Part shown: piece by piece, positions 33,170 to 44,053 of the stretch | Position numbering within the stretch: position 1 is the stretch's first letter | Layout: every line of letters starts with the position of its first letter | NCBI GenBank assembly: GCA_951640165.1 | Contig: OX621240.1 | Coordinates: 9,560,713 to 9,624,712 of the forward strand | Origin: Pseudoips prasinana | Taxonomy: Eukaryota > Arthropoda > Insecta > Lepidoptera > Nolidae | DNA length: 64,000 bases | Direction: 5' to 3' | The notes under the pieces: model-generated | What the model was told of the DNA's origin: nothing | The model's database searches: none | The model's input: the letters and a program-made list of their open reading frames with translations, nothing else | Made by a program: the position numbers and the translations under genes

Positions 33170-33500
33170 TATGCTGTGCGCTTGACGGCAACGAGCATCG
33201 TGAAGAAAGGGGTGGCCAACTACAAACCCCGTCACTGCTGTCCCAGCCTAGGCTGGCTTATACATGTACCGGCGCAAGCTGCAACCCACCCTTGAGGTGC
33301 CAGCCACATTTGAGCTACCCCAACCACCTGCCCGTATTCACGGGCAGCGACGGACACCTCGGGCAGAGAACCAACGCCCTGTACCCGATTCCTCCGCCCC
33401 CGTAAGGGGACGTGAGATGACCCGAGTAAGTAAGACGGCAACGAGTATCATCACCCTATCTTCTCCTGTGGGTGTAGTAGAAGTCGTCGACGAAATATCT
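33170..33500. repeat. GC-rich fragment of unknown origin
   Basis: Its GC content is well above its flanks and it is bounded by the direct repeat gacggcaacgag (33184, 33431). The right part resembles the SINE-R start (gtatcatcaccctatct). The open frame at 33264-33701 has no motif. Confidence 0.4.
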
Positions 33501-33609
33501 ACTACGACACAGTGGGCTGAAATTGAACTTTCATATACTTACTCGTATATTTTCATTAAATTTTTTGAGTGGCTGTTTTTAATATGTATGTGCTTCGGAA
33601 GACTAATTA

Positions 33610-33746
33610 CAGATGCGCCAGCACATCCAGCTACCCCAATCTGTCAAATTTCTTTTATAGATTTTCAACTTCATCACATAAGCATAAAGTGCACTTTCTA
33701 GTGGGGAAATTTAACAGATTGGGGTAGCTTGATTTGCTGGCGTCTG
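33610..33746. mobile_element. TA-flanked palindromic MITE (family T), copy 2
   Basis: Left end cagatgcgccagcacatcca, right end gatttgctggcgtctg. Left flank TA, right flank tt (decayed duplication). Confidence 0.8.
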
Positions 33747-34039
33747 TTCATGCTTACGGAAGAAGATTGCAAACGGCTCACAAAGTATTTTTTTTGAACA
33801 TTTTGTTTGGAGTTGACATTAAAATCGGCGATAGCTCAGCTATGTTCGGCGATTGCGCCTTATTTACTCGTAGGTGTTTTTACTAAAATTTATTTAGGAT
33901 TTTTTCGTATACTACTATATACTATATACCCGGGCACTAGAGCGATTTATTTTTAAAATTATATTTTCTTTTTGTACTAATTATCGAAATTTATAGTTTT
34001 AGATATTATTTTCTACATCATCTTGAATGTTTAATGGTT
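33747..34039. other. Unassigned sequence
   Basis: AT-rich, no feature seen. Confidence 0.45.
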
Positions 34040-34130
34040 CTGTCCACGTACCTACAGTGGTCCACATCGGGACTAAGTGCGGAAACCATACCCACTAGCA
34101 TATTGGTGGGTCAAGATGATGATGATGAAT
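34040..34130 (+). repeat. Second RTE-like 3' terminus
   Basis: cagtggtccacatcggga ... tggtgggtcaagatgatgat ends in (ATG)n but differs from the main RTE family. It is tail-to-tail with the SINE-R copy that follows. Confidence 0.45.
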
Positions 34131-34147
34131 GGTTCTGTCTAAATTAG

Positions 34148-34405
34148 GGTCATCATCATCATAACAGCTGTAAAAAGTCCACAGCTGGACAAAAGCCTTC
34201 CACAAGAATCATTTTGGGGGTAAATGTCACAATCCCCACGCTTGGAAGACGGGTTGGCAATCGCAGTATGATGGCCATAGTACTCAGAGAGACGCTGCTG
34301 CCCGTCCTCTGGTAGATATTCCTTCGGGTCGCCTTCTACGCCTCCTCGGGATGACATAGGGTGATGATATTCTGTCTGACATTAGCCGCCGTCGCCACAT
34401 AGCTT
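34148..34405 (-). mobile_element. SINE-R copy
   Basis: Starts (plus text) with catcatcatcataacagctg, then the body cacgcttggaagacgggttg and gacgctgctgcccgtcctct. Confidence 0.65.
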
Positions 34406-34460
34406 AAAGCTATATTAGGGTAAGAATTCTATACTATTTATAAATACATATTATTTATCT

Positions 34461-34833
34461 GCCTCGTTGATCTAGCGGTAGCGTGTTCAACCGCAGATAA
34501 CGAGGTCCTGGGTTCAAATCCTGGTTCGGGCTGAAAGTGTTTTGGGATTTTTCTGTAAAAAGAAATAATCATAATATCAGCCCGAAGTCTGGGAGTTGGC
34601 GGTATTATACCCCCGTGCCTCGGAGAGCACGTAAAGCCGTCGGTCCTGTGCCTGACCTCTTTCCGGTCGTGTCGCTAGTCGTCCCATCGCATCATGAGAG
34701 TGATGGAATAGAAACTGCTCCTGTGTTTGCGCACACACTTGAGCACTATACTATGTCCCGCGCAGATGGCTAGTCTCCTTTAAGACTGGCCGCCGTGGCC
34801 GGATCTCGACTAGGAGGACATTATTGTTATTGA
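34461..34833 (+). mobile_element. SINE-C, best full-length copy
   Basis: tRNA-like head with A-box-like ctagcggtagcg and B box ggttcaaatcc (34511-34521), then the body with tgggagttggcggtattata, and a tail ending gacattattgttattg. RNA polymerase III would start transcription from the head. Confidence 0.85.
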
Positions 34834-35310
34834 TGTGAAACATCTATAGCCGCACGACAGATTTCTGGCGTGGCGACGCATGCCGTGATTTTTTTTTTTT
34901 TTTAATGCCTATCACAATATGTTCTTTCGACTTCGACTTTGACTTCGACTTCGACTTCTACTTGGACTTCGACTTGACTTCGACTTTGACTTCGACTGCG
35001 ACTTATACTTCGACTTCGACTGCGACTTATACTTCGACTTCGACTTCGACTGCGACTTATAGGTACTTCGACTTCGACTTCGACTTCGACATGACTTCGA
35101 CTTTGACTTCGACTTTGACTTCGACTGCGACTTCGACATCGACTTCGACTTCGACTTCGACTTTGACTTCGACTTCGACTTCGACTTCGACTTTGACTGC
35201 GACTTATACTTCGTTCGACTTCGACTTCTGCATATTACTTTTACAAAATAATGTCGATGTTTCACATCTGCCAGGCGTCCCGTGACGGCTCACATTTTTT
35301 TTATTTATTT
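34834..35310 (-). repeat. Element G with hexamer array
   Basis: It runs from gatgtgaaacatctatagcc to gatgtttcacatctgccagg plus cgtcccgtgacggctcaca. Ends are inverted copies of gatgtgaaacatc. Same unit as 40577-40992, opposite orientation. It interrupts the end of SINE-C only by adjacency. Confidence 0.7.
34926..35231. repeat. (TTCGAC)n hexamer array
   Basis: About 50 units of gacttc with tgcgacttatac and tttgac variants. Alternating FD or SK coding frames here are artefacts. Confidence 0.95.
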
Positions 35311-35570
35311 ATTATATATGATTGAACCTGCAATTTACTGCTGACTTAGTATGACAGCAAAAAATTTACCGTACAAGAAAAGCAGATTGCTGCGCTATAA
35401 TTACTTCTTGACTGGTTGGGGTAATTCGTTCGCCAATCAAAACGCTTCGATTATCATCGAGAACTTGAATTCGTTTCATCTTCTGTAGAGTCGTATTCGT
35501 ATCTTTAAGAGCAAATTTTAAAGAGGTTAATATTCTGAGCTCTATAGCATGTCAGTATATACATATAATC

Positions 35571-35870
35571 ACCTCATCATTTCAGCCGAAAGACGTCAAC
35601 TGCTGGACAAAGGCTTTCCCCAAAGATCTCCACAATTGCCGGTCTTGCGCTATCCGCATCCAGCGATTTCCATCGACCCGCACAAGATCATCGGTCCATC
35701 TTGTTGGGGTCCTGCCCACGCTGCGTCTTCCAGTTCGTGGTCGCCACTCGAGAACCTTTCTGCCCCAGCGGCCGTCGGCTCTACGAGGTATGTGCCCTGC
35801 CCACTGCCACTTCAGCTTGGTAATTCTTACGGCTATGTCGGTTACTTTGGTTCCCCTCGGATCTCAACAT
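35571..35870 (-). pseudogene. RTE-clade LINE 3' fragment
   Basis: The longest RTE piece in this orientation. Plus text from cagccgaaagacgtcaactg to ccactgccacttcagcttgg, corresponding on minus to IAKLKWQWAGH-like, GRP-like and WTDDLV-like residues, with small indels. Confidence 0.75.
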
Positions 35871-36159
35871 TTCTGTATATACATATATGACAATATAATT
35901 TATGTGTATAAAATTAAAGACTACTTCTGCAAACGGAGTGATACTCATAATATAAATACTAGATATAAGCATAATCTTGTGTTACATACCACCCGTCTCC
36001 ACATAATAAGTAACTCTTTATGGGGCAATGTATAAGATGAAGCAGGGCAGGGCAATACTACAAAACTTCTGATTATTTAAGTGACGTTTTGTCACCTAAA
36101 TTGCTTGTGATTGAGTCAGTCTCAATTAACACATGTAAGTAATGGAATTTTATAAAAAT

Positions 36160-36385
36160 GAAATAATAAAATAAAATAAAAAAGATTTTTACTCACGTAG
36201 ACTTTAAAAAGCGCTTGTAAATAGTCAGAACATGTTCGCAGTAATATATAATTAATTTTTAATTATTTCTAGGTACATATAGATATTTAGGTACACGGAT
36301 TGTAGGAAATAATTTACAATAAGATTTATTGTATAACAGTAACGATATTTAGCTAACTAAAATTAAGTTAAGTTTTATGTTAAGA
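36160..36385 (+). repeat. Repeat E copy
   Basis: gcgcttgtaaatagtcagaa and tatttaggtacacggattgt as in the other copies. Preceded by an (AAAT/AAAAT)n run. Confidence 0.7.
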
Positions 36386-37101
36386 AATAAATAGATTTTA
36401 GTTTTCTGGCAGTGTTTCTCAGTAGCAGTAACAGTTGGCACTTCATGCACTGCACGGTAGGATAAAAAAAATGACGATTCCACACAAATGTAATATTGTA
36501 ACGGAGTAAATGAATTATGAATTTGAATTCCTACTTGACTCGTCCTCAGAACATAATGTTGTCATAATAAATAAAAGCACGGCTTACCTATCTACAATGT
36601 TGCTAACGTTCAGGTTCTATAATAGTCTTATAAGGCGCGACCAAATGGCTCATAAAACTAAGGCAGTGCTAGCACGTAGTAACGCCGACACTTGAACTTA
36701 TATCCGGGTCAAATAGCAGGAAAAAGAATAGGATGTGAAAAGTAATAAGGTTAGTCTTAGAGCTGCTTTAATCAACTCAAATTGGCGAAAATTCCGAAAC
36801 TAAATAATGCCTGTTAATTATGGATATTATAAGGTATCGTTTAAATATTATTTAATGTTACAAGTTAAAATAAAATTGCGTTTTTTATCGCATTTTTGTC
36901 AACAGAAACATTTTAAAATATGAATTTGCTAAAGGGTAGAAACAAAGACTTAAAATAAAAATGTAAAGTTTTTAATACGAACAAAATTTAAACTTTAACT
37001 CAATACATAAGTAAAAATCGCGCCGTTGCGTTATGTGCCCGAAACGCTAATAATATGATTAAAATAGGTATATATTTTGTTTCACTAATATTTATGATTG
37101 A
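36386..37101. other. Unassigned AT-rich sequence
   Basis: No feature identified. The short frame 36510-36695 is not supported. Confidence 0.5.
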
Positions 37102-37241
37102 CTAGCAGTGCCCGCGGACATCGTTCCGCGTTATAAATATTTTTGTCCCTGCCCGTTTGTCGACTTCGAGTTAAAGTTCGGGATTACCCCTTACAACGTC
37201 ACAAACTCACAAACGTTACCTCTTTATGATATTAGTATAGA
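37102..37241 (-). mobile_element. Minimal Helitron
   Basis: CTAG at 37102-37105 beside cagtgcccgcggacatcg (hairpin side), far end gtatagA|T. 140 bp, the shortest of the set. Confidence 0.7.
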
Positions 37242-37254
37242 TTACTTTTTATTT

Positions 37255-37475
37255 AGTGCTGTGCGGCTGACGGCAAAGAATATGACCACCCCATGTCATC
37301 CCATGGGGGGCGTAGAAGTCGTTCCGAGGGAATATCACATAAAGAACGGGCAGCAGCGTCTCTCTGTATCCTGTGACCATCAAACTGCAATCCCCAACCC
37401 GTCGGCCAAGCGGGGCGGTTATGACGTATCCCTCCATTATGATGGACACAATTCATTGTACAAATCTTTCGAGGT
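37255..37475 (+). mobile_element. SINE-R copy
   Basis: Starts gtgctgtgcggctgacggca and includes aacgggcagcagcgtctctc. The 3' ATGATG end is at about 37478-37490. Confidence 0.65.
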
Positions 37476-37553
37476 GGATATGATGATGATAAAATTATAC
37501 TAAGAGGCCGACCAAGTGATAAAAATATAAGGGTCTTAACTTAAGAGACGTAG

Positions 37554-38590
37554 GTCATAGAATTCATTCGCTCAAAGAGCAGCCCGACTGGGGAAGTACC
37601 TCCACCTTACAGAAGACATGCCTTAATAATAACATTAATAATTTTAATGTTGGGTTTGTCGTCATGCTCCCATTTTCTGTTAATGCTTGCGGTGGCGTTG
37701 TGGGTCGGGTCGTTTCCTTCCTTCTAATATGGCGAGGGAGGCGATGGCTGGCCCACACGTCATACTCGTGAACGGGTGCTGCTTGCGGTAACTGGTCGAA
37801 CTGCTGTTGGGGTACTCATATTTTTTTTTTCGCTTCTGGTAGACTTCGTGTGACTTGTTAATTTTGTAAATGTACGCGGATGCACCCACCGTTTTTTCGT
37901 CTAGCAAGAGGATATTCTAAGTGCTTGAGTGAAACTGAATGCTATTGCTTATTTATTTTATTATGATTCACTGGATGACAACGGTTCTGTGCGTGCATTA
38001 GCCTACATAACAACCAATCACAATGTAAGTAAAATACATGACATTTAAAAAAAATCGTAAACTGAAAGCAAAAGAAGACGAAAAAAGCAAGCCCGGAGTT
38101 TCTTTGTGGCTTTCTTCTCCGGGTCGTACACCTAGGTAGCTAGCGAAAGCCGCAGGCTAGCTAGGGTAGGTTCCTCAGCGGCGAGGATCGCTTTGGCCCA
38201 TTAACGCGTGATCGGTGATCCCGTGCATGTGACACCCTCATTTAGAATTTCGTCTTTTTGCTTTAGTCTTCCATTCTTTAATTTTAATATAGTAGAACTA
38301 AATTTCAAAATAATAGATTAGTAAATTGTTATTTATTTAACGATTTCATAAAATATATGCGATAAAACATACCGCACGGACTGACTAATTAATTTTTTTG
38401 TAACTTTTTAATATCCACTATGTTTATGTATTGCACTGTGACCTTGACAAGTACAAGTGTATGTTAATACCCAAGCGCTGAATAAATTTCATTTCATTTC
38501 ATTTCATTTGTTTCTGCGTGTGAGTAAGGTCGCCAGAGCTCATCGGGGCGGGGGGAAGAGTCAGCAACACTTGTTAGCGGACTCTTAAAT
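37554..38590 (+). repeat. Copy of the 8110 repeat, split by an insertion
   Basis: 37554-37660 and 38508-38590 together align with 8125-8307. The intervening ~850 bp are foreign (next feature). Confidence 0.65.
37661..38508 (+). mobile_element. LINE-like 3' fragment with (CATTT)n tail
   Basis: It ends gctgaataaatttcatttca with five CATTT units at 38484-38508. An internal inverted repeat gctagc/gctagc lies at 38138-38163. A short tttgt may be the target duplication. No coding frame. Confidence 0.55.
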
Positions 38591-38604
38591 CTTTATCTTA
38601 GCCT

Positions 38605-38850
38605 TCATTCCATCCAGCCCACCTCCCTCCAGAAGCATATCAGGTCTCCAAAACTTCTCAGGGCTTCCGTAAGAGTTCCTGGTGATCCCAGGGTTTCCTT
38701 CCGGATTTTTGTGATACCTGTGCACTCGAGTAGCACGTGCGCGACCGTTTCCTCAGCGTCCATGCACGCTCTGCACAGAGGGCTGTCAGTTATGCCGATA
38801 GTGTGGAAGTGTTTATTTAGTGAGCAGTGTCCGGTGATGGTCCCCACCAC
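38605..38850 (-). pseudogene. LINE C-terminal fragment (RNase H-adjacent type)
   Basis: Reads MVGTITGHCSLNKHFHTIGI, then SPLCRACMDAEETVAHVLLE, IRKETLGSP. LTGH...N.H......C..C...EET..H.L.EC is the Cys/His C-terminal region of I/R1/LOA-like LINE proteins. Only this segment survives. Confidence 0.65.
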
Positions 38851-39373
38851 AACGCGCGGGCTTGCTCGTATATGTATAGCCCTGTGACATAAAAAAATCT
38901 CTACTTACGAAACTCGGGTACAACAAAACCCATTGCTATTATTTACACACAGCTTTTCTATTGTTTACATTTTTAATTGATGTTGCCGATTTCGAAAGAA
39001 AACGAAATATGTGTTTTGCACACCACTAACTCATCTGACTACTTATTACTACTATTTTAGCTATCGGTATTTGAACCCAGAACCTCATTATATGTGGTTG
39101 AACATTACCGCTAGACAAAACGATGCATCATAATTATCATATACATATATGGCAAGCCATAAAACGTGGCTTTACATTATACAATGATAAGCGCTGTTGT
39201 TATACGCTACAAGGAAACACATAATATAAACCGTAACAACTCTAATTTAAAACATTACATACATATTAATAAAAATAATATGTCTGTGGTTAGCTGAATA
39301 TTCGTATTATCATAATATTAATACGCGAATAAACTATTTTTACGAAAATTCCGCAGACGGAATTCATATGTTA
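38851..39373. other. Unassigned, with a SINE-head relic
   Basis: At 39065-39120 a minus-strand tRNA-like fragment (tttgaacccagaacctc) is visible. The remainder is AT-rich. Confidence 0.45.
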
Positions 39374-39632
39374 CTAGCGGCCCTGTATGTGCTTCGCTAC
39401 GTATAAGGCATAGTAATAAAAAGAAGTTCATTTATTCAAACAAAAAACTATTTTAAATTGTTAAAAGATGTTGATTTTACACTTTTTCAAGACTTTTTTT
39501 AAATTTTCTCTGCGTACAAACCTTCCCTGGACTTCCACAAATAATTCAAGACCAAAATTAGCCAAATCGGTAAAGGCGTTGTTGAGTTATAACATTACAA
39601 CGAAAAGTGGCATTGATTTTTATATATACAGA
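39374..39632 (-). mobile_element. Non-autonomous Helitron, subfamily 3
   Basis: CTAG at 39374-39377, body accttccctggacttccac, far end tatatacagA|T. It shares ~130 bp of near-identity with 50027-50262. Confidence 0.75.
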
Positions 39633-39769
39633 TATATAAAACTATATGTCTATGTATAATATTTTTCTTCCATTTCCTTTATTATTATATATTTTTTTAA
39701 TTTGTTTTGTTAGTTATTTTGTTTGGTAAGTAATAGTTCAGTATAACTGCATGGATTGGAGAATGAGCA

Positions 39770-39870
39770 CTGTTGCCTGAGATACAGGCGTCAAGCCTAG
39801 TTCAGGTACAGATGTAAATTGTTAATTAGACTAAAGAACTTACTGAATAAAGATATTATTATTATATCGA
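39770..39870 (+). repeat. Retroelement 3' end with (ATT)n tail
   Basis: gcctgagatacaggcgtcaa ... aataaagatattattattat: an AATAAA-like signal followed by a triplet tail. Confidence 0.5.
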
Positions 39871-39911
39871 GAAGGTATACTTTATTGGCATTAGAAGTAA
39901 ATATATATTTA

Positions 39912-40378
39912 AAAAAAATGTGAGCCGTCACGGGACGCCTGGCAGATGTGAAACATCGACATTATTTTGTAAAAGTAATATGCATGCACGATGAAAAAAA
40001 AAATTTGAGTTTCAGTTCTATGTATGGCGACCCCCCAAAATAATTGTTCTTTTTCTATTTTAGTGTAAACATCTTAATGCGGTTCACAGAATACAACTAC
40101 TTACCTCTCAGTATTACAGCTCTTATAGTTTCGGAAAAAAGTGGCTGTGACATACGGACGGACAGACAGACAGACAGACATGACGAATCTATAAGGGTTC
40201 CGTTTTTTGCCATTTGGCTACGGAACTCTAAAAAGTCGATTGCGCATGGCGACGCGTCGCCACACCGTACACACTACTATTGTATAGCGTGGCGTAGCGT
40301 CGCCACTGCATGCGTCGCCACGCCAGAAATCTGTTTTACGTGCGGCTAAAGATGTTTCACATAAAAAAAAATGCATAC
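39912..40378 (+). repeat. Element G copy carrying repeat F instead of the hexamer array
   Basis: Left end tgtgagccgtcacgggacgc and right end gtgcggctaaagatgtttca match the G element. The middle (39990-40215) is the 3' half of repeat F (tgacatacggacggacag; ggctacggaactct). Confidence 0.7.
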
Positions 40379-40429
40379 TCAACAACGGGTAATACTTATT
40401 AATTATTATTGTTTTGTAACTATGTACTA

Positions 40430-40544
40430 ACGGCTACATATCAAGCTGTACATTTTCAATATAAGCTGACCTGTAATTGTATGGATATCCTGTACAACGC
40501 GAGCTCAGCTTATACTGGAAATTTATAGCTTGATATGTAGCCGT
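40430..40544. mobile_element. 115-bp palindromic MITE
   Basis: Perfect 18-bp TIRs acggctacatatcaagct / agcttgatatgtagccgt, with further pairing inside (aatataagctgac / ctcagcttat). Target duplication unclear. Confidence 0.8.
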
Positions 40545-40576
40545 GTGTACTTAAAATACACTAAAAACCCCCAGAC

Positions 40577-40992
40577 AAAAATGTGAGCCGTCACGGGACG
40601 CCTGGCAGATGTGAAACATCGACATTATTTTGTAAAAGTAATATGCAGAAGTCGAAGTCAAAGTACCTATAAGTCGCTGTCGAAGTCGAAGTATAAGTCG
40701 CAGTCGAAGTCGATGTCGAAGTCGAAGTATAAGTCGCAGTCGAAGTCAAAATCGAAGTCATGTCGAAGACGAAGTTGAAGTATAAGTCGCAGTCGAAGTC
40801 GAAGTATAAGTCGCAGTCGAAGTCGAAGTATAAGTCGCAGTCGAAGTCAAAGTCGAAGTCAAGTCGAAGTCCAAGTAGAAGTCGAAGTCGAAAAGAACAT
40901 ATTGTGATAGGAACTAAAAAAAAAACCACGGCACGCGTCGCCACGCCAGTAATCTGTTTTACGTGCGGCTATAGATGTTTCACATCAAAAAA
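40577..40992 (+). repeat. Element G with hexamer array
   Basis: Same ends as 34834-35310 in the opposite orientation, with the array at 40651-40895 between gtaatatgcag and aacatattgtgatagg. Confidence 0.75.
40651..40895. repeat. (GAAGTC)n hexamer array
   Basis: About 40 units including a higher-order tataagtcgcagtcgaagtc block repeated several times. SKSKSK-type frames are by-products. Confidence 0.95.
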
Positions 40993-41185
40993 TTATCGAT
41001 GGCCTTTAATAGTCTAAGGTTAAAATAGCGATACTGTGGTCATTTAGGTAGATACAGAGATAGGCAATGGACAGTAGATGCGATGAAATGAAACTGACCT
41101 ACAGGAAAAATGAGTGCATACAAATATCGATTCCTTCTGTAAAAGGAAGTCTTCTGTTTAAAATCATGGCTAACAGAGAAAGCAT

Positions 41186-41475
41186 ATCAGCCGAAAGACG
41201 TCCACAGCTGGACAAAGGCCTCCCCCAAAGATCTCCACAATCGCCGGTCTTGCGCTATCCGCATCCAGCAGTTTCCAGTGACCCGCACAAGATCATCGGT
41301 CCATCTTGTAGGGGGCCTGCCCACGCTGCGTCTTCCGGTTTATAAATACTGATATACTACATATCTACCTACTACGTTTTTTTTTCTTTTGTAAATAAAT
41401 ACTTATATAGATAATTGCACCCAGACTAATGACAAATAGACATGTTCATGCACACAAATATCTGTCCTGGGGCTC
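41186..41475 (-). repeat. RTE 3' fragment fused to a SINE-B piece, copy 1
   Basis: RTE terminus (plus text gccgaaagacgtccacagct) to cgtcttccggttt, then SINE-B body (taaatacttatatagataat ... tctgtcctggg). The same junction recurs at 42088-42270. Confidence 0.75.
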
Positions 41476-41541
41476 TACCGGCTAAGTCGCCGAACATCGA
41501 TTTCTTAGATAGCGTTCAAATAAATATAGGTTGGAAATGAC

Positions 41542-41874
41542 TTAATCAATCGTTAAATCGGTTTCCATGAGCACATGTGACGTCATAAATGCACATAAAA
41601 AATTTGGGCATCTTTGGAGAGACCTTAATAATAGATGAGCTGCTGCCTCAGAGCCCCAGCACCCCATGGTCTCCACGGCAAGAGGACAAAATGGTACATA
41701 GGCTCGTACGTCGAGCGGCGTACTTTTTTGCCTCTTTTTAAGTCCAGCGTCTTCAGCTGCAATATACGCGAGCACTTGCTTATCGTAATACAAGTTTGGA
41801 TGAACTTCATGAAGGTTTTTGTGAGGCATGGGCAAACATTCCTGTCGAAACATGTCAGAAACTGATAATGCCAC
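41542..41874 (-). pseudogene. Retroelement C-terminal fragment ('PLAVETMGCWG')
   Basis: The frame contains NLYYDKQVLAYIAAEDAG, KKRQ..., YVPFCPLAVETMGCWGSEA. The F/VP.AVET.G.WG.EA motif occurs near the C-terminus of a family of arthropod reverse-transcriptase-linked proteins; a related remnant lies at 51480-52300. No RT is present here. Confidence 0.5.
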
Positions 41875-42087
41875 ATCGGTGTCAAGCGGTAATTACTAAC
41901 AAAGGTTTTGGCTACTGGTTACTGATTTTACACGTAATAAAATGAAGCTGTTAAAGATATTATAACACTGCAGATTATAAGTTTTGTTTAACTGTATTTT
42001 TCATTATAATTTACTGTCCTTAATTAAATGTCCACTACAGAATTGTACCTTAATATTTAATACATGTTTAATCTTTGACATTAAATA

Positions 42088-42270
42088 CAATCGCCGGTCT
42101 TGCGCTATCCGCATCCAGCAGTTTCCAGTGCCCCGCACAAGATCATCGGTTCATCTTGTAGGGGGCCTGCCCACGCTGCGTCTTCCGGTTTGTAAATACC
42201 AACCAATATACTACATATCTACCTACTACGTTTTTTTTCTTTTGTAAATAAATACTTATATAGATAATTA
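42088..42270 (-). repeat. RTE/SINE-B chimera, copy 2
   Basis: Over ~180 bp it is about 93% identical to 41238-41427, including the unique fusion point. It is therefore a direct duplication about 850 bp away. Confidence 0.85.
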
Positions 42271-42592
42271 CAGCCCCCAAAAATCTGGGCGGCCCCCAAA
42301 ATGCTGGGTGGCCCCCAAAAAGCTGGGTGGCCCCCAAAAATCTGGGTGGCCCCCAAAAAGCTGCGTGGCCCCCAAAATTCTGGGCGGCCCCCAAAATGCT
42401 GGGTGGCCCCCAAAAAGCTGGGTGGCCCCCAAAAATCTGGATGGCCCTCAAATAGCTGGGTGGCCCCCAAAAAGCTGGGTGGCCCCCAAAAATCTGGGTG
42501 GCCCCCAAAAAGCTGAGTGGCCCACAAAAATCTGGGTGGCCCCCAAAAAGCTGGGTGGCCCCCAAAAAGCTGGGTGGCCCCCAAAAAGCTGC
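42271..42592. repeat. 19-bp GC-rich minisatellite
   Basis: About 17 copies of ctgggtggcccccaaaaag with small variants (aatctggg, aaattctggg). It starts exactly at the end of the duplicated chimera. All six frames remain open for hundreds of bases, none of them credible as a gene. Confidence 0.95.
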
Positions 42593-42671
42593 TGATTAAA
42601 TATCGTTAATTTAATTTAAAACTGTTGTGTCTGTTAAATATAATGTAGTTTTTAACGTGGATAAACAAAAA

Positions 42672-42710
42672 ATGTGAGCCGTCACGGGACGCCTGGCAGA
42701 TGAAAAACAC
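42672..42710 (+). repeat. Element G end fragment
   Basis: tgtgagccgtcacgggacgc then ctggcagatg: only the terminal ~35 bp of G. Confidence 0.7.
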
Positions 42711-42734
42711 ACAGATAGAGAGATCCGCAGACAA

Positions 42735-42975
42735 ACTAACCGTCATAACCGTAATTGCCAAGCTAAAGTTACAGTGGGCAGGGCACATATCCCGTAGAAA
42801 CATCGGCCGCTGTAGCAGAAAAGTTCTCTAGTGGCGACCACGAACCGGAGCAGGCAGGCTCCCTAGAAGATGGACCAATAATCTTGTGAGAGTCGCTGGA
42901 AGGCGCTGGATGCGGGTAGAGCAGGACCTGCAATTATGGGGATCTTTGGCGAGGTCGTTGTTCCGCTGTGGGAAG
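42735..42975 (+). pseudogene. RTE-clade LINE 3' fragment
   Basis: Reads VIAKLKLQWAGHISRRNIGR, CSRKVL, stop, WRPRTG, RWTNNLVRVAGRRWMRVEQD, LQLWGSL. The frame is complete across the segment apart from one nonsense codon. The 3' terminal tail is lost. Confidence 0.8.
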
Positions 42976-43316
42976 ATTAATACTTGTTATGTAAAATGCC
43001 AAAAGAATACGCGTAACAATTTACTTATTTGGCGTTTATAATCTACGTCAACGCCGGCGATACTAGATTAGGTACGCAGATAACGTGTCCACAAACATAA
43101 TGATTTGTGAAATAAAAGTTTGTTCAACCAAATGTGCTGGTAATATTATACTAAAATTAATGTGCGGCCGCTATAAGAAATTTTTCATGTCATCAGATTA
43201 CTTTTTAAAAATACTTTTATTAAGATTGACTTAAAACCTTTTCGTTATGAAAGCTTTGCTACAGCGGCTAAGAGAGTAGCCCTGCGACAAATTGATACAA
43301 ATTTATATGTTTGAAG

Positions 43317-43670
43317 TCATCATCATATCAGCCGAAAGACGTCCACTGCTTGACAAAGGCATCCCCCAAGGATCTTCACAATCGCCGGTCTTGCGCTGCC
43401 CGCATCCAGCGGCTTCCCGCGACCCTTGCAGATCATCGGTCCACCATTAGGCTGCGTTTCCACTGAGGCGCAGCGGAGACGAGCTGTGCCTCGATTCACC
43501 AATCATACGGCTTGGAATCCACATCAGTGGAGAAATGATGTGGATTTCAAGCCATGTGATTGGTGAAGGCGGCACAGCTCGTCTCCGCTCCGCCTCAGTG
43601 AAAACGCAGCCTTAACAGGGCATGCGTACGCTGCATCTTCCGGTGCGTGGTCGCCACTCGAGGACAGCCA
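43317..43670 (-). pseudogene. RTE 3' fragment interrupted by a MITE
   Basis: Plus text cagccgaaagacgtccactg ... gatcatcggtccacca, then after the MITE gcatgcgtacgctgcatctt ... ggtcgccactcgagg. Confidence 0.8.
43450..43611. mobile_element. 162-bp MITE with TTA duplication (PIF/Harbinger-like)
   Basis: TIRs ggctgcgtttccactgaggc and its complement. TTA on both sides (43447-43449, 43612-43614). The arms pair over nearly the full length. A 3-bp TTA/TWA target is characteristic of PIF/Harbinger. Confidence 0.85.
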
Positions 43671-43829
43671 TGTTACTAAAAATAAAGCCGATAGTCAACA
43701 CCTATATTCTCCGAAAGTGTGTTAGCAAAGGAATCCTAAATGTTATCTGCCGGTGTGTATCATTCGTAGCTTAACTCAGAGTGCCTACCCCGGATTGGTA
43801 GAGGGTGCCAATTCGAGACCCGCCGGACG

Positions 43830-44053
43830 ATTTTACGAATTAATAATTTCCCATTTTTGGGATTAGAATAACTAAACTATTTAATTAATTACAGCTAAAT
43901 TTGTTACACAGTAATACCCACCCATAACGAATACACAAAACATTTTACGAATTAATAATTTCCCATTTTTGGGATTAGAATAACTAAACTATTTAATTAT
44001 TTACAGCTAAATTTGTTACACAGTAATACCCACCCATAACGAATACACAAAAC
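43830..44053. repeat. 112-bp tandem duplication
   Basis: Units 43830-43941 and 43942-44053 differ by a single substitution (attaattac/attatttac), so the duplication is recent. Confidence 0.95.

Noticed and set aside
33264..33701. 145-codon frame in GC-rich DNA
   Set aside because: No motif; it runs across two repeat-like segments and into a MITE.
34905..35285. 126-codon FD/ST-rich and 117-codon SK-rich frames; also 40591-41017
   Set aside because: They arise from the (TTCGAC)n/(GAAGTC)n hexamer arrays.
42143..42595. Frames up to 140 codons of GGPPKxWG/FWGPP type
   Set aside because: They arise from the 19-bp minisatellite at 42271-42592.
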